The position numbers and the translations under genes were made by a program. This document shows, piece after piece, positions 12,701 through 25,479 of a stretch of 64,000 nucleotides of DNA (position 1 is its first letter; each line of letters opens with the position of its first letter). The stretch covers positions 28,028,566 to 28,092,565 of the forward strand of contig CM039182.1 in assembly GCA_008360975.2 (NCBI GenBank), in the 5' to 3' direction. The notes under the pieces are model-generated. The model was given only the letters and a program-made list of their open reading frames with translations, ran no database searches and was not told the DNA's origin. The stretch comes from Lichenostomus cassidix (Eukaryota > Chordata > Aves > Passeriformes > Meliphagidae).

Positions 12701-14941
12701 AGGACTTTAAATGCTTTCAAGGGATCCCCTTTGGTGTAGCAGAAAGAGCACGATGCACATGTAAGGGGAATCAGATCTGCCAAAATATTCTCAATCCTCC
12801 CTTATGCAGTTGTGGCTGCATATTCTGATGAGGATCATATCATAGGAACTCTCGGAATTCATTTGTGAACAAGTTAGAATGAAACAATGAATGACATTGT
12901 AATTTGGCTAGAAGCCTTTTCTATTGCAAACTTGTGCAGAGAACATGTGGAACTGGCATTTTGTGTTTTTTTTCCCTGCAAATCCCTTTGCTGTCCAGTG
13001 ATGCTGGACCAGGAAGTATCTTGGGTTCCTTAAAACATTTTTATTGCACTTATTAAAATATGTTTTTATGCTATGCTATTGCACTGTGCTATGTGAAGGA
13101 ACATAATAGAAATAGTTAAAAATTACCATTTGTGCTATATCTGAGATAAGAAAACAGCACAAATATTGCGCAGACGTGAGTGTTAGCAGTGGCAAGTCAC
13201 AGACATATATAATACCTACTTGTACTCTTGCATTTTTAGACCAAAGTCACCCTAGAAACGAATAAAGGAAGTTTAACCCTTTTCTGAACAGCTCAAATTC
13301 TGCCTGTGTGAGTCTCACTCCAGGAACTGAGCTCTGCTCTCTGCTGCCAGCACAACTTTTCTGGTTATATCTAAATGCTTTGACTAGCTCTCATGGTAGT
13401 ACATATTTCTACACACATACCAAAGAAAACGATTGGCATCTGCCATAAGATTTATTTTTTTGCCCAAGATTCAGCAGGCAAGCCAAGGAAAAACTATAAA
13501 TCATTTCACACAGAATAATATCTCAACTCTTTGACAGAGAAAGCTGTTATATCTTATGAAGTGACAGAATTCACATCAGAAGGGAACCTTATCTTGTGCC
13601 AAAGAAATGTAACATTTTCTTAAAGCCCCATTAACCTCATACAAGTCCACTCACCTTGTGTCCCAAGACCATAAAAATAAGACTGATGATTGTCACAGCA
13701 AGAGTTTTAACATACTATCTATTGGGTTAGACATTGCACAGACAGTACTCAGCCATAAAAGTACAGTGACCAAAACGAAGATGCAAAATTTCAGACAGTG
13801 TACATGTTTTGGGTAACTACAGTGTAAAAAGCGTTCACAGATTAGCTATCACACAGCAGTAGCTGATAATTCACCCAAAAGATTAAGAGATATTAAAGAC
13901 TGCAGGATTTTGTGACTCACAGTGACATACAAATGCCTTACCAATGTGATTGGTTATTTTCAATTGAGTTACAGTGTCTTCTGTACCTTAGACTAAAACA
14001 TGCATTATATCTGCCTTGTCAATTTGTTTTACAATGCCTAGTCTAAAATCTTCTTCTGTGATTGAGTTATTTTATAATAATTACGATAACACAATAATGT
14101 AATTTCCCTTCTTTAACTATCTGCCCATTCTATTTTCAGTAAAAATCAGTCCACTTCTGGTTTTGAAGAGAACTGTCAAGGTATTTAGAAACTTTTAGGC
14201 TATGTGAAATATTTTTTTTTGTTTATCATTATCCTGTTATCTCTGGTTTTATTTGGTAGACTGGTAATGACAAATGAATCTAAAAAAGGAGGAACTATGA
14301 AAAAGCAAGTCCTTGAATGTAACTCTTAGGAGATGTGTACCTATTGGAATACCAAAAATGCAGAGATTTTATGTAAATACTAGAATGTGATGTGCAGCCT
14401 TTTAGCCTGGTGTCAATTGTAGTGGCACAAAGGCTGAAAGTTTCATTGCAGGATCTCGAACAAATACAAGAATTTAAAAGTTCTCTTAAAGGAAATAAGA
14501 ATTCTGTTTGGAGCAAATTAAAAATAACAATTTTATTCATTTTTTGCTTTTTAAAGTGAAAAGTCAGTTATACTACAATGCTAATCACTACAGTACTGAA
14601 ACAGTTAATGAATCAAACAAAACTTTACATTTCCTTTTGACATTCAAGGACAAAATATTTTGACATTTAAAAAGCAAGTCTTATTTTGCTCTGAAATGGG
14701 AACCCAGTGAAAAAATTGATTGATTAGGGAAAGTAGGTTCCTCCTCACAATTTAACGAATTTTGATGAAACAGAGGTTAAGGAACTTTTGACCAGCACTT
14801 CTAACAAAGTATGCAGGCCTGAAATTGCATCTCATTCCAAGACCTGACTTTGTAAATCAGGCAGTTGGACCAAATCTTTCAAAGCTTATTGTAAACTAAT
14901 TGCATTGAAACATTAAAAGAAAGATTTAGCTGGTTTTTCAG

Positions 14942-14988
14942 AAAAAAAACAAACCACAACACAACAAAACATAAAACAAACCCACCCT
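14942..14988. repeat. A/C-rich tract
   Basis: Eight A, then 39 bp made mostly of AAAC, ACAAC and CCCACCC units, with very little G or T. Confidence 0.8.
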
Positions 14989-17827
14989 ATCAGTATTCAG
15001 ATTATAGTCAAAGAAAACAGTGATTGATTTTAATGAGGTAAAAGTTCCTTAATCTGTATGTATATATTGTTGTAACAAGTTCATACTACTGAAAAGACCG
15101 ACACACCCATTTCCCCCCAAAATTCTCTCAAGCTACCTAAATTAAAAAGTTCTTTCTTCCTTCAATAAGAGGACTGAATTAAAACATATGGAAGTTCAAC
15201 TCAGATAGAATAGATCTTCCTGCATTTGTTTGCTTACATATGTGTAACATATGATAAATGTATTTTATATCTGTCTGAAACAAGGTTCTAGTTCTTATTA
15301 TTCTGGAATAAAAAGAGAGGTTTAGAAATAATTCGTATTTACTAAAAAAACCCAACAAAATCAGAAACCATCACACTGACAAACCACACCATTTGCAACA
15401 GCAAATCTCATGGCTGGGCAGAAATTAGAGCTGATCCTCATGTCACAATGTCCATTCACCTCACCAAGGGACAGAACAATCACCACTCTCTGCAGGTACA
15501 AACAATTTAAAGAAGAGGTGTTGTTATGTGGTGTTTTTGGCTGAGCTTTTTTTGTATACTTAATGTAAACAGACTGACAGCCCTGAAGATTGACAATTTG
15601 TATTTTCTTATGGGCTGGCACAACTTGGCTCATAAAGATGGTTGTCACCAAAAGAGTAAGAAGTGTTCACTTCCCAGTCCAAAAAAGCAGCTTATTAATG
15701 CAAATGTCTGCATTCCTTCACAGCATGCAAGTTTCATCCTAGGTAAAAAGCAACCAACCAAAATTTTATTTCAAAGAGGTCCATCAGCAGCTAAGTATTT
15801 TCATATCAACATTAAAATAAAAATTGACCTGAAATCTTCAAAATCTTTCCTTCTCTCTCACTTAGACCCAGTAAATTATTTTCCATGTTTATTAGAGTAG
15901 GCATCTCACATCAAGTTGCTTCTTTACCATCAACACAGCTACCACCTTTCTATAAATAACAAAGCCAGATGATTATCACTTATTCTTTGTATGAGTCATA
16001 TTTAAAGTGAGCCCTGAGGTGCTTCACAGGGAGTCTCTTTGAATCATGAATCAGAAAGGAAAGAAAGCAGCCTCTAAAATATCACCATACCCAGACTCTA
16101 GATGCCTAGAACCTATCGTCGCCTATTTATAGTTTCAAGCTGCCAGGCAGTTTCACATAATGGAAGTCAATGGTCACAGACAAGTTTTTCTTCTTCAGTG
16201 GTATTTGTAAAATTAAGAGAACGTGATAATGGGAAAGCTCCATACACTCAAAACAGAAAAGGTCAAACCTCCTTATTTCAAAATCAACTTAAAATCCATA
16301 ACATTAACAAAAATGGAGAGAAAGAGCCAGCAGGCTCCCCATGGCACAAGCCCAGGTTCGGCAGTGATCAGCAAACCCTGATAGACATGAGGACAGCTTC
16401 TACCTCAGTTGTTGCTGCAGAGCACACCCTCAGAGCCTCACAGGCCACAGATTTTAAGCTATTACTTTATTTCTCATTAACAGCTTCCAGGTCTCGCCCA
16501 TGTTTTATTCATTTTCCAGCCTGGGCTTCAGCAAGGCTTTTACTCACCTCAGCAGGACCACAAGAAGTTTCCTTCCTTATGGACAGAGAGAAAACAGAAT
16601 GCTTTCAGACCTGATGGAGCTGGAGACAAGCAGCAATTAGCTGACAACAGGCTGACACGTTCTTCACCGCTCTTGCATAAAACATTGAGCAGTGCTCCTC
16701 TGGCCCACCTCAGCTTTCTAAATTTATTTATTTATTTTCAGGCTAACTGCTTAGTAGCTTAGCAAACTGCTATTTTGCAAAGAAAAAATTCCTTCATTTT
16801 TTTTCAGGGTATACAAAAAATAGATAAAGCTCTGGAAAGTTCTTTACCTTGTTTTGCCCATCCTTCAGCTTTCCTTTTCTTGCAATTCATTCTCACTTCC
16901 TGTGAAGGGCTCAGTTGTATCCTCTATTTTAGTCCAATTTCTCTCAATCTTTCTGCTCCCAAAGCAAGGAAATCCTACTTTACTCCTTCAGCCTTAAATG
17001 GAAAGGGTCTCTAGATAAATGTAATTAACCCATTTCTCTGCCTCATCACTGCGGTGATGAGCCCTGAGTGCCTTCACCTGGCCTCCCAGATCCCACACAA
17101 CCATTTTTGTGGATGCCATCTCATCACACTTCACTTTGAGCACCTGTTTTCTCATTTCATAGCAGAGTTCTCTGATGTTTTCCTACTTCCTTGTATAGAG
17201 ATATTTTTTCTGATTTTTTTTTCCATTTTTGTAGCCATTCTCTCTAGTCACTCCTACAGAGATGTGAGGGACAACACTTCTCAGAAGTGTCTGCTTCCTA
17301 GAAAGTCTTGGTCTTGCTATGGTCTCCCTCAGAGTTACAAGTACCAGAAGACAGTTGGGGTTGAAGACAGTAACTTGCAGAATACCACTACTACTCTAAA
17401 TCACTAATCACTAAAACGCTATAACCTTGGCAAACAAATATTAACTTACAGATTAAAAAAATATGAAAAAGGTATTTTTCTGACTTTCTTGCCACAGCTG
17501 ATTATATTACTTCTTACATTGATATTTTGAAACGTTGAAATCTGTAACTTTATTTGCCTTATATAATTTTGGATGTTAGCTAGTCGTTGTAATGTACATG
17601 CAACACTACAGAGTTGGTAAGAGTGAGCAAATGTAACAGAAAGTCTACTCCTGTTTCAGAAACTAAGTGCTTCCTATACCATCAGAGTCCTGAGCATACC
17701 AGCACATTACCTGGTCTGGCATGCACACACATGTATGCACACCATGAGGTCTCATCTCTAGCTTTAAATAATTGTGACATACATAAAAATATATTACAAG
17801 TACTGGAAACAGTAATTCTCTATTTGT

Positions 17828-17850
17828 CTCTTCTTCTTCTTCTACTTCTT
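17828..17850. repeat. CTT microsatellite
   Basis: About seven CTT units with one interruption. TTTAACAG follows, so the whole reads like a plus-strand splice acceptor. Confidence 0.9.
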
Positions 17851-18900
17851 TTTAACAGGAACTCATGCGAAGTGAGAGACTCTGACCAATATCAGAAGTT
17901 AAAGGTTTTTCCTGAGACATCATGTTCTTTTGTCAGCAGATTGCCCAGTTGACATGCAATGATGCAAAATTTGCAAATCCAGTGTCACATTTAATTCCTA
18001 TATATTTTTAATTGCTATTTACATTGCAAGTGTCATTAATGAAGCCTTAATGAATGCTTCATTGTTAAGAGTAGAAGATTTACAGATATCCTCTTCAGTC
18101 AACCTAAGAATAGTGCATGTATTTCAGCTGTATGAAGAAATATGCATATATTTTGTTTTACGTCTTACACCAATAAATAATCTCGTGTTAGTTCTGTGCA
18201 TACTGAAGTGAAGAAAAGAATCCCCCTTTGAAGTTCTCTTTCATAAAATCAACAATTTTATTACTATGTTTTATGTACCCTAAGATTTTCTCTTCACCAT
18301 CAATACTTTCAACCTGAATACAGTTTTAAATTATTAAGAGGCCATGCTAAAAAACCCCAAACAACCAAGATTAATAGAAAAACAGTCACTGCTAGGGGAA
18401 CTGTTAATTCAGTATAACGGCTGGTCTGTTGTATTTTGTTACAGTGAGAATTTACATATACTGACCAGCAGATCTGATTTACTTTTTATGACTGTTCAGA
18501 ATTGCATGTAATTCTATGACATGGACTAATCTAACCCTCTTTACATAAAGAAGTGTGTTGTGAACAACATGCTATGACAGAGTGGCACATTGAAAACTGC
18601 ACACATTATTAAATAATAGCTTATATATAATTTTATTTGTTTTCAGAGTTACAATGTTCATGAGATAATCATAGAGAACACATTATATATTGTTGTTAAA
18701 CACAGTTTTGCCACAAAAAGTTGAGAGCATTGGTAGAAAATCCTATGTCAAGTTATGTGAAAATAGTTATCACCTGTAACCATAATTTCATAAAACCAAT
18801 ATACACTTTATGTAATATTATGTCAGCAAATTCCTTCTTTTCGCAAATAATCTTTCCTCTATACTTATGCATGTTCATAGTTCAGTGCATCAAATGCTTC

Positions 18901-18920
18901 TGTGTGTGTATGTGTGTTTG
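18901..18920. repeat. Short TG repeat
   Basis: TGTGTGTGTATGTGTGTTTG. Confidence 0.85.
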
Positions 18921-19214
18921 CAATGTACAGGAAAAGTACTAATTTACTCCTATGGTAACTGTAAATGTCAACACCACTGGACCCAAGAATGGTTAATTAC
19001 AAGATCTTAATTTTAGCGAATAATCACCTTCATATTTTTCTACCTAATGCTGAACAAAACATTAATTGGTATTTACCTCCTAATGTTTACAGAACATAGA
19101 CTGTATATTTCAAAGACATAACCTTACCAACTATATACTGACTTTTATTTTAGTGTCTATTATATAAATTAGGACTCTGCTGAATTCTTATGCTGAGAAA
19201 CAAATGATAGTAAC

Positions 19215-19220
19215 TTTATT
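19215..19220 (-). terminator. Candidate poly(A) signal AATAAA (distal)
   Basis: Second AATAAA on the transcript strand, followed within 20 nt by a T-rich segment (ATCATTTGTTTCTC) that could act as the downstream element. It is slightly better placed than the proximal signal. Choosing between them needs RNA data. Confidence 0.35.
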
Positions 19221-19367
19221 TAAATACATGCACAGTACCGTGCACTACAGCATGATGAAGTATTATTTTTAAAAGGAATGAATGAATCAATAGAAAAATA
19301 GATTTAATAAATAATTAACATTTTAAAGTCTGGATAAAAATGGAAAGTCATGCATTTCAAGCAAAGT

Positions 19368-19373
19368 TTTATT
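19368..19373 (-). terminator. Candidate poly(A) signal AATAAA (proximal)
   Basis: This is the first canonical AATAAA on the minus strand downstream of the DGKB stop, about 1.55 kb away. The following 30 nt are only moderately T/G-rich. Confidence 0.35.
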
Positions 19374-20926
19374 TTTCCTTATTTTTTATGAAACCTCTGA
19401 GAACTTAAGACATGCAGAGCTGAGAATCAGCTCACTCTGAACAAAGAACAATGTTAAGACTGCACAAAAAGTTTTACTTGAGATTGTTTATATGCAAGAC
19501 TGAAAAAAGTTGCCATTCTTGGACTTCCCGTCAACATTAGACAGTGCTGTGCAAACCTCAGACAAATCCCTGTATTATGAGTTCTAAGCTGTTAGGAAGT
19601 CTCTCAGAGAGCTAAGAAAGTTAAAACCTGAGCAACTGCCTCACCAAAATTTATGACAAGAAATGTTTGGATTCCAGATAGCAGACTACAAAAGGGTAAT
19701 AGACAACAGTTTATCCTTTTCTTCAGAGATTAATTAAGGGGATGAGTAAATTATGGATGGCATAAATTTATAAATAATTATGACACAAAAAAATAAGTTT
19801 AATTTGCTAATATTTAGAGTTGATATCTATGTCTCAATATTTAGAGTATATGACTATGTTTATGAAGTTATGAAACAAATGAAAAGTGAGTGTTTACTTG
19901 CAATTAATTTAATGTTTTCCCTACCCCAGCATTTGTCTGGACATTGACAATGTAATCAACAGAACTGTAAATTTTCAGAAGTGACTCTACTCCAGTGAGT
20001 TTGATTAATTATGCATTAACCCATTTCTCTGAAGCATCCTTCACTAAATCTTTGGTGGGAAGTGCACTTTAATTAGGCATGAGCTTTGGTTATTTGTGTG
20101 CTATTGGTCAATATGCAGAATGATTTAAAGTTTGCCATGTTACAGAGATGTATTGCTCATGAAAATAATGCTAGGGTTTCAACAAACAACACCGATGGCT
20201 AGTTTTGCAAGTATTATTGTCTTCACTCAGCATGATCTCCTTGGTCTCACAGTTTTTGCTCAAACTTTCATCAACTTGTAATCTTAACAAAAACTTACAC
20301 AAAAGCAATCATGATCATTTGAATACTGTGCATATTGTTACATGTTTTCAGCAGGTACAGTTACTCATATACATAGGAGTTATCAGAATAAGTTACAAGA
20401 TTTGAATACTTAGTTGAATAAAAATATTCTCAGGGTAGAAAGAAATGATAAACTAAAAATACAGTTTAATGAGACCTGTAATGACCTTTACTCTGAAACT
20501 GCTCAGATTGACTATTCACATAAAGATGTTTGATTGAAGAGATACTATTGAACCTATGGCATATAATTATTGTAGTAGAAAAAATTGAAACAGAACAGAG
20601 AGAAAATCAAATTACCCATGACATTCTCTTCCCATATTCCATGGCAGAATTGGCCCATAGATTAGTAAATGGTAACGCATGCAACAAAAAGTATGCTGTA
20701 TCACTTCATGTAAACATCTGCTTTCATCATGCAAAATGCCTACAAAACTGTGACAACATTTTTTTCTAGTAGCATAGTTTTACATTAGCTCAGCTACAGA
20801 ACAGTTAAACCAAAATCCAAGATTTTGCAAATAGAAGATATTCTAAAATTCTTAAAAGATTTCCAGCATAAATATCCAAAGCCCAACAAAGCTAATTTTT
20901 TTTTTTTTTAACTAAACTATATAGGC

Positions 20927-21034
20927 TTATTCCTTGCTGTGGTTCCTTGTTCTTTTGATGATAGAAGAGAAAAGACCAGTTTTTGGAGGAGGTCCCATCA
21001 ACATGGGGGCTTGGTTCTTGTGAGTAATTTTTAT
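20927..21034 (-). CDS. DGKB: DGKB last coding exon, C-terminal tail and stop
   Basis: Terminal coding exon: 35 codons plus TAA (20929-20927). Minus-strand translation begins [18 protein letters not shown] and ends [16 protein letters not shown]. The [14 protein letters not shown] segment is shared by type I DGKs. The basic tail (KRTRN, ending SKE) fits my recollection of DGK beta and not the DGK gamma tail, so this exon decides the paralogue. The acceptor AG at 21036-21035 sits behind a strong pyrimidine tract (CTTCTTTCTTCCCC). The preceding exon ends in phase 0 and this one starts with a complete ATA codon. Human DGKB splice forms lacking the last 35 residues are reported to differ in membrane association, and this exon encodes exactly 35 residues. 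A longer ORF over the same bases (21116-20892) is a different frame and is not coding. A run of 14 A residues on the transcript strand follows shortly after the stop. Confidence 0.96.
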   Translation of the reverse strand: MKITHKNQAPMLMGPPPKTGLFSSIIKRTRNHSKE

Positions 21035-22516
21035 CTGGGGAAGAAAGAAGAAAAACAGTTATCCCTTGAGCTCGTTCAGTACAACCATCTGAGATGCCTG
21101 AATTATCTTTATACATAACTTCCAGACCTTCTTCACTTAATCTAAGATGAAAGGAAAATACAAGGATTTTCTTTTATGAATGATGTTCCATATGCAGTAA
21201 ACCAATCTATGTTCAATCGTTTTTCTGCAAATAATTTAAATCATGTACAAAATAAACATTAAAAAACATATGCAATAAAATACATGACAATATATAATCT
21301 TACTTTTTGAGTGTGAGATTTATTGCTTGCTGTTGAGGAAGAATTTAAAAGTTGGAAAGAACATACATGCTGACAGATCAAGCTGTTGCCTATTATTAAG
21401 ATATAAGCGATGTCTTTATATGCTTTATTTATGCATGTAATCAAGCTGTACTCTTTTACCACAGGACACTACTTAATTTCAAAACAGCCATTATGAACAA
21501 AAGTATAAAGTTACTACACAAGAAAAGGTCCAAAAATACGAGCTAACATTCTAATTTGTTAATTAATTGTTAATAGAATACACTCAAATATTGAAAAGAC
21601 TATTTAAAACACTTTGTAAAACTGCTCTAAAGCCACCCGTTTTGATTTCTTTGATATAGAACTACGAATCACCTTAAATGAGACAACCTTAAAGTAGATT
21701 ATGTCTGCAATTTTCTCTAATTCAAGTCTAAATTAGAGAAGACATTTTATGAATGTATGCTATGCTCAAAGCTAATTGAAAGCAATTATCAAAGTGGCAT
21801 TTTGTCTGTGACTTTAAGATACATTGTAAGATAATAAATGATTCTCATTATGTAATAAAAAGGTCACATCTTGCCTTTGGGCTAGTGACGTTAAGAGTTT
21901 TTCAAAAGCAATCCGAGACATTTTCTTTAGTGAACTACGACTAATACAAGAACCATCACTTATTAAATATCAGTTGTCACCTGCATAGTACCCACATCAG
22001 AGATGGGTATTTCTTTCAAAAAGAAACACCACCTCATTAAAAACTGGAAAAATATATCTCTTAAAGTGCATACCTGACATTTTCAAGTTAAAATGAATAT
22101 CCTTCACTTGTCATTCACTAACAGTAATGAAACAAAAAATGTATGTCACGTGGAGAGGCTCATTAAAATATAGATCAGGACATTTCTTGGGGTGGAAATT
22201 TACTTTAAAATATAAGGAGACAGAAACATAAAATCTCAACAGAGTGTGTGTCTTCGTTTAACTCTGTTAGAGCCTTTACTTTACTCTCCAAATGATCACT
22301 TTCATGCCACCTTATTCATTAACTTCAAATTTCATGTGGGACCTCTTTTTGTCAATGCTGTTCATTAGTATTGAATATAGCATACGGGGGATTTTTGGCA
22401 ATGTGCATTCATTTCACATGGATAATACCTCTTGCTTTTAAAGACTGGCACCAATATTTTTTCTCACAATAAATTCTGCTTCAGGCATCACTTTGGAAGC
22501 CAAATCTGTAGTTGGG

Positions 22517-22555
22517 GTAAACTGGCATTATTCCATTGATGTCAATACCAGCTGA
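22517..22555. repeat. Possible ancient amniote palindromic repeat remnant
   Basis: GGTAAACTGGCATTATTCC, then ATTGATGTCAATACCAGC, forms an imperfect palindrome resembling the widespread amniote CCATTGACTTCAATGG core of old interspersed repeats. Ends are not definable by eye. Confidence 0.3.
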
Positions 22556-23600
22556 TCTGGTTCTGGAAAATTGCCTCAAGGATTTTTGTACCTATCACAT
22601 GCTTCATAAGACATATTTTGGGACTCAGGAACAGTGATGATATCAACCTGATCCTGAGGATTATGACATGAAGCCATCTACAGCTGGTGTGAGTGAATTT
22701 TTCAAGTCACAAAGGGTTTCGCTTATTGCAGGATTTGGCCATGATGTGGCAGTAGGAACACCTTTAGAGTTTCCTTTCAGAGGTAAAACATAGCAATTCC
22801 TTCTTAAAGTGAATAAAAGAGCAAAGCTCCAAAGATGGCATTAGTATGAAGGGGTGAGCTTATCCTGAGACCCTGTACAGATTGCATGTTGGGTTGGGGC
22901 TGTTCATTGCTGCTCAGGATGAATGCAATTACATATTGAGTAAATGTTTATCATTTGTAATGTTCTTTCTTGGCTTGAGCCATCTGTTTCAGAGACCATG
23001 ACCTCTTCAGTATGTTGCTTCCTATCAGCTGAGATCAGCTAAGATGCCTGAACATGATTAACCACTCACATGCATGGGGATAAGTCCTATATGCCTTTCT
23101 CCAATACATATTTTCAACTGTTATAAATTGGCACAATTTCAATGGTGTAAAATATATTTTACATTCTGAAAAGACTAAAATAAAGTGTAAACTTCAAGTA
23201 CATTTTTTTACTTATGCATGGTACTGTCTGTTAACATTGCATTGGTTAACAATGATAACCATCAATTCCTTACTTTCCTACTCCAAAAAATAATCAAATA
23301 AATGAAAGCCTCATATTTTTGGCTGGTGAAAACAGATCAGTATTTTTCTGAGCCACTGCACAATCGTGCCTAAAGAAGGCTAATTTTGTCTTTTTCAAGA
23401 CTCTCAGGCACTGCATTTCTGTCCTGGTCTCTCACTTCTGCTTCTGTTCTGATACTGGCAGCACTGCCAGCATTGGAGCTGTGAGTTTGGGTGACAAGTT
23501 ACAGTACACACTTTGAGATGGGCAGAAGCACTGAGGATCTCAGAGATAGTGTTGTAGGTCAAAGTAGGGCTGGACATTGAAAATGCTCTATGGGAGGACA

Positions 23601-23628
23601 AAGAGAGAGAGAGAGAAAGAGAGAGAAA
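23601..23628. repeat. GA microsatellite
   Basis: 28-bp GA-rich run with one AAAG interruption. Confidence 0.95.
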
Positions 23629-23865
23629 TCTTTCTTTTCAAGCAACTGAGACTTCGTTAAGTTAAAAATTCCTGCTTACAGCTGTATAGGGATTCTGTGT
23701 GTGTGCATGAGGAGAGACTAGAGACTAACTTTTACCATTTTGTTTCTCTTGCATTCAGCAAGAAACTTCATCTCTTTTTTAGTAGAAACACAATTATGAA
23801 AGTTTTAAATAAGACCTTTTTTCACATTTAATTTTTCCTAGATTTACCTGTAAATCACACACGCA

Positions 23866-23893
23866 AACACACACAAACACACACACACACACA
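23866..23893. repeat. CA microsatellite
   Basis: Interrupted CA repeat (CACACACGCAAACACACAC followed by further CA units). Confidence 0.95.
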
Positions 23894-24126
23894 TGAGAAA
23901 AAGAGATTGCACAGACAAAAATCCAGAAAGCTAAATTCCTAACTTAACGTATTTTTAGGAACTGATGATACCCTGACAAACATACTTGTAAAAATTACTA
24001 TGGAATTCTGGAAAACAGTTTTTGAGATCACTTACTCAATTTTATTGAAAATATATAATAATTTGAGGGTAATATGGAGAAAATTTTAAACATAAATTAA
24101 GGTAGGTACCTGAAGCACTGCTGGAA

Positions 24127-24318
24127 CAAAAACAAACCAAACCAAACAAAAAACCACCCCAAAGAATCCCAACCAAACAAAAATCTCCCAAAAACAACAA
24201 ACACAAAACCCCAAAACCAACATCAACCAAAAAAACCCTCCAAAACAACAACAACAAAAAAAGCAAAAAAACAAACAAACAAAAGAAACCAAGCCCAAAA
24301 CAAAGCAAAAAAAAAAAA
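24127..24318. repeat. A/C-only low-complexity tract (G/T on transcript strand)
   Basis: About 192 bp almost entirely of A and C on the plus strand, with roughly a dozen G or T bases. Units such as AACC, CAAAA, ACAACAACAAC and CCCC are mixed irregularly. It lies in the last DGKB intron, so the pre-mRNA would be G/U-rich with several GGG or GGGG runs. It accounts for two overlapping hydrophobic minus-strand ORFs (24341-24042, 24298-24086), which are compositional artefacts. Confidence 0.9.
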
Positions 24319-25479
24319 GTTATTTGACATATTTGGCACAAATTTATATTTAAAAATTGGCAAAATCAGGAAATAACAGAATTCCACTTAGGGGATAAAT
24401 AAAGAGCCCCATGAATTGCTAAGATACCGTGGAATTTTTGGAAGCCTGATCCACAACATTCTAGGCTAAACTTAAACTGTTGAAGCCAATGACAAACCTC
24501 TTATTTGCTAATTGAAGCCAAGATTTTACCCCATGAGAGCTGGTATATCTAGCAAATAGGTTTAGCAGAAAAATATTGCATTTGCAAATTTGAAATTACC
24601 TTTCCAGTAATAGAAATTGTGTCCAGTGATGGTATTCATAGCAAGAAACACTAGATCAAATTGAAAGAGCATAATTCTCAAAAGAAGAGATGGTAATATC
24701 TCCCTATATGTCAGTAGAAAATTTTCAGATAAAGAAGAAGCCTGAATTTTTGATACTAAAGGTACTTACAAGTGCATAAACCAGGAATTTATTTCTTTCA
24801 GGAGCAGGTCAGAGTTTCAAAAAATGCCCTGAAGCCCCATTGATACAATGCATCTGCTCAATGAAATGCAGAGTGCATCAATGATTTTAGCATGATAACA
24901 GTATCTTTTAGGTCAGTCAGTTTTGCTTTCCTGTTCCTTTTTCTGCAGTATGCTCTGGTTATCTTCATGCTCCTCACTTCACAGAACACCTAAATATTTA
25001 CTATTTCAGAAAATATGGTGCTATAAATACAGGTACTAAAGTACAACAGAAAACTGGATAGAACTAATCAGCTCTGCTTATAATATTTCAATTCAAATTA
25101 AAGGACATATGACTGCATTTTAAAGAGAGAGGGAAAAAACTACTATAAAAAACCCCCAACCTTATCCAGTTGGATCTTTTAATTTATGGTCCCTTTTTTC
25201 CACGTTCTCAGCAGGTTGTAGATGTTGGTTGTTTTGAGGGTATGAGGGTTTTGTCACAGTCTAGATGCCCAAATGCTGCTCCTCTTACAGGAAATGGAGG
25301 GATGCATCACCTCTATATCACAGCAGTGCCAAATACTTTTATCTTTCCTTAGATGATCAAGAGGGTATGGCGTCCCATTATATGAATCAGACTGATAGTA
25401 TGTAGGCAGCGCTGAACAAAATTAACCTATGCCTTGTATTATGTGGCATTTTGGACAAAATCTTGCAGATCTAGACTAG

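Larger units (their letters stand above)
5531..19189. other. Intergenic region downstream of DGKB
   Basis: About 13.7 kb without a supportable gene. Poly-T (6083-6111, 9751-9767) and poly-A (11572-11584) runs, a CTT microsatellite (17828-17850) and a short TG repeat (18901-18920) are present. The longest ORF in the window (16102-16614, 170 codons, plus strand) lies here but shows no domain, splice context or codon pattern I can defend. A GC-richer segment at 8700-8940 is unidentified. Confidence 0.55.
19190..20926 (-). other. DGKB: Candidate DGKB 3' UTR
   Basis: Transcript-strand sequence after the TAA. Scanning the minus strand, I find no AATAAA until 19373-19368, about 1.55 kb downstream, and a second at 19220-19215 followed by a T-rich stretch. 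Both are plausible cleavage signals, so the UTR would end near 19350 or 19190. ATTAAA variants occur earlier, near 20073-20068, 19912-19907 and 19800. The first bases after the stop include 14 consecutive A residues (20909-20896), which could prime oligo-dT internally. The 3' boundary is inferred from signals only. Confidence 0.4.

Noticed and set aside
16102..16614. Longest open frame in the window, 170 codons on the plus strand
   Set aside because: No recognisable domain, Ser/Thr-rich mixed composition, no splice or promoter context and intergenic position. One such ORF in 64 kb on six frames is expected by chance.
20892..21116. 74-codon minus-strand ORF over the DGKB tail exon
   Set aside because: It is in a different frame from the DGKB tail and covers intron and UTR. 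The homologous frame starts at 21034 and stops at 20927.
24042..24341. Hydrophobic 99- and 70-codon minus-strand ORFs resembling small membrane proteins
   Set aside because: They are translations of a G/T-only low-complexity tract (Phe, Leu, Val, Gly and Cys runs).
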